Below are positions 1-6,849 of a stretch of DNA of 59,694 bases, piece after piece (the stretch's first letter is position 1; each line of letters begins with the position of its first letter). The stretch spans positions 1-59,694 of the forward strand of contig NZ_LLXZ01000187.1 in the NCBI RefSeq assembly GCF_001440395.1, given 5' to 3'. The notes under the pieces were generated by a model. That model did no database searches and was not told the DNA's origin. It saw only the letters and a program-made list of their open reading frames with translations. A program made the position numbers and the translations under genes. Source of the stretch: Bradyrhizobium jicamae (GTDB lineage: Bacteria > Pseudomonadota > Alphaproteobacteria > Rhizobiales > Xanthobacteraceae).

Positions 1-128
1 CGCCAAGCCGAATCAATTTAGCCATTAATAATCCATTAAAATTCCTGCATTGCCTTGTCAACATGCCTCCGGAAAGATCGCCGATGATAAATTTAATAAC
101 TTCAATTGAGGCGCGACATGAATATTAA

Positions 129-242
129 ATCGGATTGATTGCGCGTTTTATCCTTTGTGCAAAACCTACCCACTTGATGCTGATCGGATTCGCCGGCCTC
201 GGCTATCTCGGTTATCGCAAGTCGCGTCCGCAGGCGGCGTGA
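129..242 (+). pseudogene. Orphan C-terminal membrane-anchor tail (PEP-CTERM-like), 5' part missing
   Basis: The frame ending in TGA at 240-242 reads LMLIGFAGLGYLGYRKSRPQAA, given here in two parts: a hydrophobic LMLIGFAGLGYLGY stretch and a basic end RKSRPQAA. This looks like the last residues of a surface protein with a PEP-CTERM-type sorting signal: one membrane helix followed by a basic cluster. The frame is closed upstream by a TAA at 126-128 and has no credible start or secreted domain. It is probably the remnant of a truncated gene, or one whose body lies in another frame left of the window. The rest of 1-306 shows only AT-rich sequence and a hairpin. Confidence 0.4.
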
Positions 243-258
243 TCAAGTCCACTAACGC

Positions 259-280
259 GAGGTCGGCAATCGCCGACCTC
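259..280. other. Perfect 9-bp hairpin
   Basis: GAGGTCGGC at 259-267 and GCCGACCTC at 272-280 form a perfect 9-bp stem with a 4-nt loop. It lies between the broken surface-anchor tail (stop at 242) and the stop of the zinc-finger gene (307). It could terminate transcription from either side. Neither side has a convincing T-run, so it is not called a terminator. Confidence 0.4.
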
Positions 281-306
281 ATCCAGTGTCACGTCTCGTA
301 GGGCCT

Positions 307-957
307 TTATTGGGTCCGTTCGCCGACGATCACCGTCGCGGTTCGCAGCGCCTGCTCATAGCGCTGCAGCTGAGCCCGCGAATACGCCTGCATGGTTCGC
401 AATTCGTCCGGCGTCTTGTTCTTCAACTGGGCGAGGCTGGGCGATAGCGACGTCTCGCCGTCCGCTGCCGACCCTCTCTCGCGAAGCGCGAGCACGCTCG
501 CGATGCGCTGCAATGCGAGTCGGTTGCGCTCCGCTCCCTTCTCTGCGTGTACGACGTAGTGATGCAGCCTGTCGGTCGACATGGTGCGGGCGCCCGCCTC
601 GTCGCCTTCGATCAGGCGAAGAAGTTGCTCGTCGACGATGTCGGTGCAGAGGTCGATACATTCGTCGCAGATGAACACCGCAGGTCCGGCGACCAGTTTG
701 TTCACCTCGTCCTGGTTCTTGCCGCAGAACGAGCAATAGAGAAGCCTGGCTTGTGATGCCGGATTCTGCGGACTGCCCGCTTGGCCGGAAGGTGGCCGGA
801 CCGCTTCGATCTTGGCGGACAGGATATTCCAGTTATCGTAGCCGAACGCCTTCGCGATCAGCTCCAAAGACTCGCTGTGCGTGGTTTGCACAGCCTTGGC
901 AGTCAAGGCATCGCGCAGGGAACGCGCCATGGCCTTGGCATCGCGGAAATCGCGCAT
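307..957 (-). CDS. ClpX-type C4 zinc-finger protein without AAA+ domain
   Basis: 216 aa. Residues 1-52 (MRDFRDAKAMARSLRDAL... with HSESLELIAKAFGYDNWN) match the short N-terminal module that databases often label 'glyoxalase superfamily'. Residues 75-100 are a ClpX-type zinc-binding domain: CSFC, 18 residues, then CDEC, followed by the IDLCTDIV dimerisation helix. The C-terminal ~100 residues are helical and charged. No Walker A, Walker B or other ClpX ATPase motif follows, so this is not the unfoldase. By inference it could dimerise through the zinc domain, or bind ClpX adaptors or substrates. It stands alone, and the Shine-Dalgarno at this start is weak. Confidence 0.8.
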   Translation of the reverse strand: MRDFRDAKAMARSLRDALTAKAVQTTHSESLELIAKAFGYDNWNILSAKIEAVRPPSGQAGSPQNPASQARLLYCSFCGKNQDEVNKLVAGPAVFICDECIDLCTDIVDEQLLRLIEGDEAGARTMSTDRLHHYVVHAEKGAERNRLALQRIASVLALRERGSAADGETSLSPSLAQLKNKTPDELRTMQAYSRAQLQRYEQALRTATVIVGERTQ

Positions 958-1257
958 GAGAGCACCCGTATCGGCGAACGGAGGAGATCGGGGCTTGCCT
1001 TGCCGACCCGTTCGCCAATAGCGAGGGCCGAGAGATTTGATACGTTCACCATCCCGAAGGGCGCAAGCGGCGGGTGTATCAACCGGTCATTATAGTTGGC
1101 TCGGTCGCGGTCGTTGTCAACCTGAATGACGACCGCAAGACGTGTCGTTCTTTCGCTGACCCGAGTTCTCGTTCCCAGACAAGTAGCGCATGCGATATGC
1201 GGGGCTGCCCGGACATCGGGACTGGATGTCGCCTCACTCGTTCGGGCTGAACTTGCT
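958..1257. other. Intergenic stretch, no gene seen
   Basis: About 300 bp between the start of the zinc-finger gene and the end of the DUF5958-like gene. The open frames here lack ribosome sites and resemble no known family. I see no repeat or RNA structure. It should hold the promoter of the zinc-finger gene, but no clear -35/-10 pair stands out. Confidence 0.5.
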
Positions 1258-1692
1258 TCAAGCTTTAGTCCGCTTGATGTCATTCACGACCTTTGGGTCG
1301 CTCAGGTCTCTGTGCCACCAATGGTTCACGGGATCTAACGGCTTCTCCCTGCGTCGCCTATTGTCTGCGACCGCAAGTAACTTGATGAGCAGTTTGAAAA
1401 CTCTGGGCAGTTCAGATTCCGGAAGCCTCACGAGTTTCGCCAGTTGAACCTTGAGATCTGGCTTCATGATCAACACGCTTGGGGTAAGCGTCTGCTTCAG
1501 CCGGGCTTCGGAAACCGCAACGACCGCGTCTTCCTGTCGTGGACTCGCCTGCAGGATGAGGACATTCAAACCAAGAAGCAGCCTACGTTGGGCATCTTCG
1601 TTGTGCGCCTGGAACCATACGTCGCCTTCTGAAGCGCTTACGATCCCCTGTGCCAACTGATTCAGCAGAATCTCTTCGTCCAAGCTTACCAT
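1258..1692 (-). CDS. DUF5958-like protein
   Basis: 144 aa, cytoplasmic, no signal or membrane segment. It opens with MVSLDEEILLNQLAQGI and a WF pair near residue 27. The middle holds LTPSVLIMK, then QLAKLVRLPESE, FKLLIKLLAVADNRRR and a final WWHRDL. This order (LNxLAQG, WF, TPxVL, QLxKLxxLP, FxLLxxLLAVADxRRR, WH) fits the DUF5958 family as I remember it, mostly from actinobacteria and Bacteroidetes. The function of that family is unknown. Its distribution suggests acquisition by transfer. The start at 1692 is the only good ATG. No operon partner is present. Confidence 0.65.
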   Translation of the reverse strand: MVSLDEEILLNQLAQGIVSASEGDVWFQAHNEDAQRRLLLGLNVLILQASPRQEDAVVAVSEARLKQTLTPSVLIMKPDLKVQLAKLVRLPESELPRVFKLLIKLLAVADNRRRREKPLDPVNHWWHRDLSDPKVVNDIKRTKA

Positions 1693-2030
1693 CGGGGATG
1701 CTCTATCCTATTGCGGCCGGCAGATAACGTGCCGGAGGTCTCGTCTGTGCAAGTTGCGGCAAGTGGCCGGATGAGACCCCCAGGTGGAAGACCCGGATGT
1801 CGCTCCGCCCATCCGGCCTACGCGTGCTCAGGCACCGCTCCCCCGGAACCAAAAAACCGCCACCTTTGCCCATAAATCCCTCCCCGTCCGAACCGCCTCC
1901 CTCCATTGAACTCAGCGCCCTGCTCCGATATACGGGCACTCGACTCCGGCCGAGGGAACAGGGCCTTCCGGGGCCGCGCACCCGCCTCCTCCAAGCCGTT
2001 CCGGAATTTCTCCAGTATATCAAAGGCTTA
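1693..2030. other. Upstream region of the VLCFA-lipid A operon
   Basis: 338 bp between divergent genes. It must carry the promoter for the acpXL operon, but I cannot place one with confidence. An open frame runs into acpXL from 1797, but it is low-complexity and Pro/Arg-rich, and has no Shine-Dalgarno. Confidence 0.4.
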
Positions 2031-2033
2031 ATG

Positions 2034-2327
2034 ATGTCTTCCACATTCGATCAGATCGCCAACATTATCGCGGAGACCTGCGACATTCCGCGCGACACGA
2101 TCAAGCCGGAGAGCCACGCCATCGACGATCTGGGAATCGACAGCCTGGACTTCCTCGACATCGCCTTTGCCATCGACAAGGCGTTCGGGATCAAGATGCC
2201 GCTCGAAAAATGGACCCAGGAGGTCAACGACGGCAAGGCCACGACCGAGCAGTATTTCGTACTGCAGAATCTCGCCGATCGTATCGACGAACTGGTCGCC
2301 GCCAAGAATGCAGCCCCGGGCGCGTAA
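2034..2327 (+). CDS. acpXL: Acyl carrier protein AcpXL (very-long-chain fatty acid ACP)
   Basis: 97 aa. This acyl carrier protein carries the growing very long acyl chain destined for lipid A. The phosphopantetheine Ser is in GIDSLDF (Ser37), within an acidic helical fold. Compared with housekeeping AcpP it has an extended C-terminal helix (LQNLADRIDELVAAKN), as expected for AcpXL. Two ATGs are adjacent (2031 and 2034); the second is used here, and AAAGG lies a few bases upstream. It is followed after 9 bp by the dedicated dehydratase and then two ketosynthases and an acyltransferase, the typical rhizobial VLCFA order. Family and neighbourhood agree. Confidence 0.93.
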   Translation: MSSTFDQIANIIAETCDIPRDTIKPESHAIDDLGIDSLDFLDIAFAIDKAFGIKMPLEKWTQEVNDGKATTEQYFVLQNLADRIDELVAAKNAAPGA

Positions 2328-2336
2328 TCGCCCGCC

Positions 2337-2810
2337 ATGGACATCGATTATTTTCGGCTGATCGATCGCATCGTCGACCTCGACCTCGACGAGAAGAAAA
2401 TCACGGTCGAGGCGCAGGTGCCGGCCGTTCACACCATCTTTGAAGGGCATTTCCCCGGCTTCCCGATCATGCCCGGGGTCCTGCTCACCGAGGCGATGGC
2501 GCAGAGTTCCGGCTGGCTGATACTCGGCGTCCTGAAGTTCGAGCGCATGCCGTTCCTGGCCATCGTGAAGGAAGCCAAGATGCGCGGGTTCGTCAGCCCC
2601 GGCTCGCTGCTGACGATCGAGGCGAAGCTTGAGCACGAAGGCTCCGGTTTTGCCGTCACCAAGGTCAAGGGGCGTATCGGCAAGGACTTGAAGTGCAGCG
2701 CTGAACTCACCTTCGGCCTTGCCCCCTTCCCCGACCCGGCCCTGCGCGTGCATATGGACGCGATGGCCAACAAGATCGGCTTCCCACTGCAGGCGATTAC
2801 GCATGACTGA
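2337..2810 (+). CDS. fabZXL: 3-hydroxyacyl-ACP dehydratase (FabZ-like, VLCFA)
   Basis: 157 aa hot-dog-fold dehydratase for the elongation cycle on AcpXL. The FabZ signature is complete: HFPGFPIMPGVLLTEAMAQ, with catalytic His38 and Glu52. The start at 2337 lies 9 bp after the acpXL stop, and the 3' end overlaps the next gene by 8 bp, so the three genes are surely one transcript with coupled translation. The sequence is more divergent than housekeeping FabZ and the locus contains the dedicated AcpXL, so a role in C28-type acyl synthesis is the best reading (inference from context). Confidence 0.9.
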   Translation: MDIDYFRLIDRIVDLDLDEKKITVEAQVPAVHTIFEGHFPGFPIMPGVLLTEAMAQSSGWLILGVLKFERMPFLAIVKEAKMRGFVSPGSLLTIEAKLEHEGSGFAVTKVKGRIGKDLKCSAELTFGLAPFPDPALRVHMDAMANKIGFPLQAITHD

Positions 2811-4002
2811 GCCAAAATCCGCGGGCGCCAAGGAAGTCTGGATCACCGGTATCGGCATCGTCTCCTCACTCGGCGAAGGGCTCGATGCGCACTGGGATGC
2901 GCTGAACGAAAAGAAGATCAACGTCGACGACAAGCGGTTCGCGCCCCATATCGTGCACCCGCTGGCGCCGGTAAGCTTCGACGCCCAGATTCCGAAGAAG
3001 GGCGACCAGCGCCAGATGGAAGCCTGGCAGCGCATCGGCACCTATGCCGCGGGGCTGGCGCTGGATTCGGCCGGCGTCAAAGGCAACAAGGAAATCCTTG
3101 CCAGAATGGACATGATCGTCGCCGCCGGCGGCGGCGAGCGCGACATCGCGGTCGATGCGGCGATCCTCAACGCCGATGCCAAGGGCAATTCGGGTCCGGG
3201 CTTTCTCAACGAACGGCTGATGAACGATTTGCGGCCGACGCTGTTTCTGGCCCAGCTCTCCAACCTGCTTGCCGGTAACATCGCCATCGTCCACGGCGTC
3301 TGCGGCACGTCGCGCACCTTCATGGGCGAGGAAGCCGCCTCCATCGACGCGGCGCGGATTGCGCTGGCACGGATCGAAAGCGGCCAAAGCGACATCGCGC
3401 TGGTCGGCGCCGCCCACAATGGCGAGCGGATGGACCTGCTGATCCTCTACGAATTCGGCGACTTCAATCTGACCGACAAGTTCGCTCCCGTCTGGCAACG
3501 CGAAGACAAGAGCGGCTTCGCGCTCGGCTCGGCCGGCTGCTTCCTGGTGCTGGAGTCCCGTGAGCACGCCGAAGCCCGCGGCGCCAAGCCCTATGCCAAA
3601 CTGACCAAGGTGGTCGCCGACCTCGCGCAGCGCAAGCAGCCGGGCGCGGTGACCAGATCGCTGGAAGCACTGTGGCCGAAGCTCGGCGTCGGCAACAGCG
3701 GCAGCTTGATCACGGGGGCGACCGGCGCCGAGCCGGTGACCTCGGACGAGAAGGCGTTTCTGCGCCAGCACCCTGGATTCGCGATCCGCGCCACCGGAAC
3801 CATGTTCGGCCACACGCTGGAGACCCAGTTTCCGCTCGGCCTGGCGCTGGCCGCGCTCTCGATCTCCCGCGGCGCGCTGTTTCCGCCCAACGACCCGACC
3901 GGGCTCGAGGTTGAAAAGGCTGATAGCCCGGACCAGATAGTCGTGGTGGGGGCCGGTCACTGGCAGGGCGAAGGCATGGCCCTGGTCGAGGCCATCAAGT
4001 AG
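2803..4002 (+). CDS. fabF2XL: Beta-ketoacyl-ACP synthase II homologue FabF2 (VLCFA), atypical active site
   Basis: 399 aa. The ATG at 2803 overlaps the dehydratase stop by 8 bp and gives the expected N-terminus EVWITGIGIVSSLG. It is a thiolase-fold ketosynthase of the FabF family. The nucleophile is seen as Cys167 in HGVCGTSRTF, and the second His as His337 in FGHTLE. The first His, normally in an NAHGT motif, is not there: the matching segment reads SLITGATGAEP (301-311). It therefore lacks one residue of the Cys-His-His triad, unlike the next gene. It may be a partner or chain-length subunit of FabF1, or an enzyme with altered decarboxylation chemistry (inference). Confidence 0.88.
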   Translation: MTEPKSAGAKEVWITGIGIVSSLGEGLDAHWDALNEKKINVDDKRFAPHIVHPLAPVSFDAQIPKKGDQRQMEAWQRIGTYAAGLALDSAGVKGNKEILARMDMIVAAGGGERDIAVDAAILNADAKGNSGPGFLNERLMNDLRPTLFLAQLSNLLAGNIAIVHGVCGTSRTFMGEEAASIDAARIALARIESGQSDIALVGAAHNGERMDLLILYEFGDFNLTDKFAPVWQREDKSGFALGSAGCFLVLESREHAEARGAKPYAKLTKVVADLAQRKQPGAVTRSLEALWPKLGVGNSGSLITGATGAEPVTSDEKAFLRQHPGFAIRATGTMFGHTLETQFPLGLALAALSISRGALFPPNDPTGLEVEKADSPDQIVVVGAGHWQGEGMALVEAIK

Positions 4003-4069
4003 AGCGTGATTCCCGCAAGAAGGCTTGCGGCATCACGGCCAGAGCAAGAGATGAGCGCGACAGCGCTTG

Positions 4070-4118
4070 GAGCATGATCCGGAAAAGTGGATACCGGTTT
4101 TCCGAAAAGATCATGCTC
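4070..4118. repeat. Rhizobial intergenic palindrome, type 1
   Basis: Arms GAGCATGATC (4070-4079) and GATCATGCTC (4109-4118) are perfect inverted copies. An inner pair CGGAAAA (4080-4086) and TTTTCCG (4098-4104) is also perfect. The centre reads AAGTGGATACCGGTTT. I recognise this as a dispersed palindromic element common in Bradyrhizobium and relatives. It sits in the 192-bp gap between the two ketosynthase genes, so its hairpin could set mRNA stability or relative expression of fabF2 and fabF1. Confidence 0.85.
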
Positions 4119-4194
4119 AAGAAGGGATAGGGCGGGATGACGATCCGAGGGAACGCCATCTCGCGCGTTACGGCGCAGCAGCGACGGGGGAACC

Positions 4195-5472
4195 ATGTCA
4201 GCACCACGCGATAAACTCGGCAGGCCGATCGTCGTCGTCACCGGCATGGGCGTGGTGACCTCGCTTGGCGCCGGCAAGACCGACAACTGGACCCGGCTGA
4301 CCGCCGGCGAATCCGGCATCCGGACCGTGACGCGCTTTCCGATCGACGGCCTGAAGACGAACATGGCCGGCACCGTCGACTTCGTCACCGTCGAGCCGTT
4401 CTCGTCGACCGGCCTCACCGAACGTCTCGCTGCGATGGCGACCGAGGAAGCGCTCGAACAGGCTGATATCGGCGGCAAGGCCGATTTTCCCGGACCGCTG
4501 TTTCTGGCGGTCGCGCCGGTCGAAGTCGAGTGGCCGCAGCGGCTCGAGCTCGGACGCGCCGTCGGCAGGACCGAATTCGATTACGGGGACATGCTGCACG
4601 TCAGCGGCGGCGGACGGTTCACCGCATATCATCGCCGCTTCATGTTCGGTTCGGTGGCGAGCTATCTGGCCGAAAAGTTCGGCACCAAGGGATCGCCGAT
4701 CTCGCTTTCAACTGCCTGCGCCTCGGGTGCGACCGCAATCCAGCTCGGCGTCGAGGCGATCCGCCGCGGCGAGGCCGATGCTGCGCTGTGCGTCGGCGCC
4801 GACGGCTCGGTGAACCCCGAAGCGATGGTGCGCTTCTCGCTGCTGTCGGCGCTGTCGACGCAGAACGATCCGCCGCGGGCCGCCTCAAAGCCGTTCTCGA
4901 AGAACCGCGATGGGTTCGTGATGGCGGAAGGCGCCGGCGCGATGGTGCTGGAAAGCTATGAGTCGGCGATGGCCCGCGGCGCAAAAATTCTCGGTGTGGT
5001 GGCCGGCTGCGGCGAGCTGACGGATTCGTTCCACCGCACCCGCTCCAGCCCGGACGGCAAGCCGATCATCGGCTGCATGCGCAAGACGCTGGCCGACGCC
5101 GGCCTCGAGCCGGAGCAGATCGATCACATCAACGCCCACGGCACTGCGACGCCGGAAAACGACAAGATGGAATACAACACGACCGCGGTCGTGTTCGGCG
5201 ATCATCTGCCGAAAATTCCGGTGTCGTCGAACAAGTCGATGGTCGGGCATACGATCTCGGCGGCCGGCGCGGTGGAAGCCGTATTCTCGCTGCTGACGCT
5301 GGAGCACCAGCGGATTCCGCCGACCATCAATTACGAGATTCCGGATCCGTCGATCCTGTTCGACGTGGTCGGCAACACCGCGCGCGATGCCAAGGTGACG
5401 GCGGTGATGTCCAACTCGTTCGGTTTCGGCGGGCAGAACGCGTCGCTGATCCTGACGCGCGAACCGCTGTAG
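4195..5472 (+). CDS. fabF1XL: Beta-ketoacyl-ACP synthase II FabF1 (VLCFA)
   Basis: 425 aa condensing enzyme of the FabF/KS-II family, cytosolic. The triad is complete: Cys175 in STACASGATA, His315 in NAHGTATPEND and His352 in SMVGHTISAAG. The N-terminus PIVVVTGMGVVTSLG is standard. The ATG at 4195 is preceded by a G-rich ribosome site (GGGGGAA). It follows fabF2 after 192 bp containing a palindromic repeat and precedes the acyltransferase by 19 bp. In this locus it most likely performs the elongation steps toward the C28 acyl chain on AcpXL. Confidence 0.92.
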   Translation: MSAPRDKLGRPIVVVTGMGVVTSLGAGKTDNWTRLTAGESGIRTVTRFPIDGLKTNMAGTVDFVTVEPFSSTGLTERLAAMATEEALEQADIGGKADFPGPLFLAVAPVEVEWPQRLELGRAVGRTEFDYGDMLHVSGGGRFTAYHRRFMFGSVASYLAEKFGTKGSPISLSTACASGATAIQLGVEAIRRGEADAALCVGADGSVNPEAMVRFSLLSALSTQNDPPRAASKPFSKNRDGFVMAEGAGAMVLESYESAMARGAKILGVVAGCGELTDSFHRTRSSPDGKPIIGCMRKTLADAGLEPEQIDHINAHGTATPENDKMEYNTTAVVFGDHLPKIPVSSNKSMVGHTISAAGAVEAVFSLLTLEHQRIPPTINYEIPDPSILFDVVGNTARDAKVTAVMSNSFGFGGQNASLILTREPL

Positions 5473-5491
5473 CAGTACGCCACTCATCACG

Positions 5492-6427
5492 ATGAACCGC
5501 CTGCTCCTACGCACCAAGGCGCGCCTGCGCGATGCCGGAAAGCCCGTGGCGGAAGCCGCCGTCGGCGCGCTGACGATCGCCCTGCTCCGCACCACTCGCT
5601 ATTTCGACCCGGACAAGACAGCCAACTTCTTCGGCCGCGTCACCCGCTTCATCGGCCGAAGGCTGCGCGAGGACCGCATCGGGCGCGAGAATCTCAAAGC
5701 CGCCTTTCCCGAGAAGTCGCCGGAAGAGATCGAGACCATTCTCGCCGGCGTGTGGGACAATCTCGGCCGCATCGGCGCCGAGTTCGCCCATCTCGACCAC
5801 ATCTGGGACTACGACCTCGACCAGCCGGACAAGCCGAGCCGCATCGAGTTCACCCCGCGGACCAAGCAGATTTTCGATGCCCTGCGCGACGACGGCAAGC
5901 CGGCCATCATCTTCGCCAGCCATCTCGGCAATTGGGAGATTCCGGCGCTCGGCGCAGTCGCCCATGGGCTCGACTGCGCCATCCTGTTCCGCCGCCCGAA
6001 CATCGAGTCCGCCGACCGCGCCATCGAGCGCATCCGCGCCGTCAAGATGGGCACGCTGGTGCCTGCGGGGCGCGAGGCGCCGCTGAAACTGGCGGAAGCG
6101 CTGCAGCGAGGCCAGCACGTCGCGATGCTGGTCGATCAGTACATGGGTAATGGCGTCGAGGTGACGTTCTTCGGTCGCAAGACCAAGGCCAACCCGACGC
6201 TGGCGCGGCTATTACGGCAGGTCGAATGCCCCGTGCACGGCGTGCGCATCATCCGCCTGCCCAACCACCGCTTCCGCGCCGAGCTCTCCGAAGAGGTCAA
6301 GCCGGCGCGCGATGCGTCGGGGCAGATCGACATCCAGGGCACAATGCAGGCGGTGACGGATGTGATCGAAGGCTGGGTGCGTGAATATCCGGACCAGTGG
6401 CTGTGGCTGCACAGAAGGTGGCGGTAA
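5492..6427 (+). CDS. lpxXL: Lipid A VLCFA acyltransferase LpxXL (LpxL/HtrB family)
   Basis: 311 aa, lysophospholipid acyltransferase superfamily (LpxL/LpxM branch), inner-membrane associated. The catalytic HX4E motif is HLGNWE (His144, Glu149). It would transfer the AcpXL-bound very long hydroxy-acyl chain to the lipid A precursor, giving the secondary acyl group characteristic of rhizobia. The segment LTIALLRTTRYF near the N-terminus is weakly hydrophobic. It is the last gene of the cluster. In several rhizobia a zinc-type alcohol dehydrogenase gene sits between fabF1 and lpxXL; here the two are only 19 bp apart and no such gene exists. A palindromic repeat follows. Confidence 0.9.
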   Translation: MNRLLLRTKARLRDAGKPVAEAAVGALTIALLRTTRYFDPDKTANFFGRVTRFIGRRLREDRIGRENLKAAFPEKSPEEIETILAGVWDNLGRIGAEFAHLDHIWDYDLDQPDKPSRIEFTPRTKQIFDALRDDGKPAIIFASHLGNWEIPALGAVAHGLDCAILFRRPNIESADRAIERIRAVKMGTLVPAGREAPLKLAEALQRGQHVAMLVDQYMGNGVEVTFFGRKTKANPTLARLLRQVECPVHGVRIIRLPNHRFRAELSEEVKPARDASGQIDIQGTMQAVTDVIEGWVREYPDQWLWLHRRWR

Positions 6428-6446
6428 GGCCGGTTTCGTAGCGAGC

Positions 6447-6532
6447 GTAGCCGGGGTGAAGCGCAGCGCAACCCGGCGCACTCTCCCAACCGGCTGAAGT
6501 CCCCGGATTACGCTGCGCTCCATCCGGGCTAC
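6447..6532. repeat. Inverted repeat of the 'GTAGCCCGGATG' family
   Basis: Two ~30-bp arms (6447-6476 and 6503-6532) are imperfect inverted copies containing AGCGCAGCG. The same outer sequence GTAGCCCGGATG recurs at 38181-38258. It lies just downstream of lpxXL and likely folds into a long hairpin, where it may act as a transcript end or stabiliser. Confidence 0.8.
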
Positions 6533-6542
6533 AGGTTCTTCA

Positions 6543-6656
6543 CTATCCCCCGAACAACAGGCCGAGGCTCCACGCTTTCATCGCAACAGTCGCCCCCAGG
6601 ACGAAGATGATCTGCAGCAGCGTGCGGGTTGAGAAGAAGGCGAGGATGTTGGTCAT
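6543..6656 (-). CDS. Small single-span membrane peptide (37 aa)
   Basis: 37 aa starting MTNILAFFST and then a hydrophobic segment (LLQIIFVLGATVAM) ending SLGLLFGG. The ATG at 6654-6656 has a GGGAG ribosome site a few bases upstream, which makes it more credible than a longer reading that would run into a repeat. One membrane helix is predicted by eye. No family recognised. It stands alone between two palindromic repeats, and its function is unknown. Confidence 0.55.
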   Translation of the reverse strand: MTNILAFFSTRTLLQIIFVLGATVAMKAWSLGLLFGG

Positions 6657-6736
6657 GTGATGCTCCCGGACGGGAGCTATAGATTCCGCCTCGGGTTCCG
6701 GCAACAGAAGTTTATATTGCGCACGTGACCTCTCCA

Positions 6737-6821
6737 CGTCATTGCGAGCGGAGCGAAGCAATCGATCTATCCGCTTGCTGAGGCATGGATTGCTTCGTCG
6801 CTTGCGCTCCTCGCAATGACG
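6737..6821. repeat. Palindromic repeat of the 'CGTCATTGCGAG' family, copy 1
   Basis: Outer arms CGTCATTGCGAG (6737-6748) and CTCGCAATGACG (6810-6821) are perfect inverted copies. Inner segments carry GAAGCAATC and GATTGCTTC. A second copy is at 31243-31326. This is a common dispersed repeat in Bradyrhizobium. Here it lies downstream of the PotF-like gene. Confidence 0.85.
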
Positions 6822-6849
6822 ACGGAGAGAGGTCCGCGCGCCTCACCGG

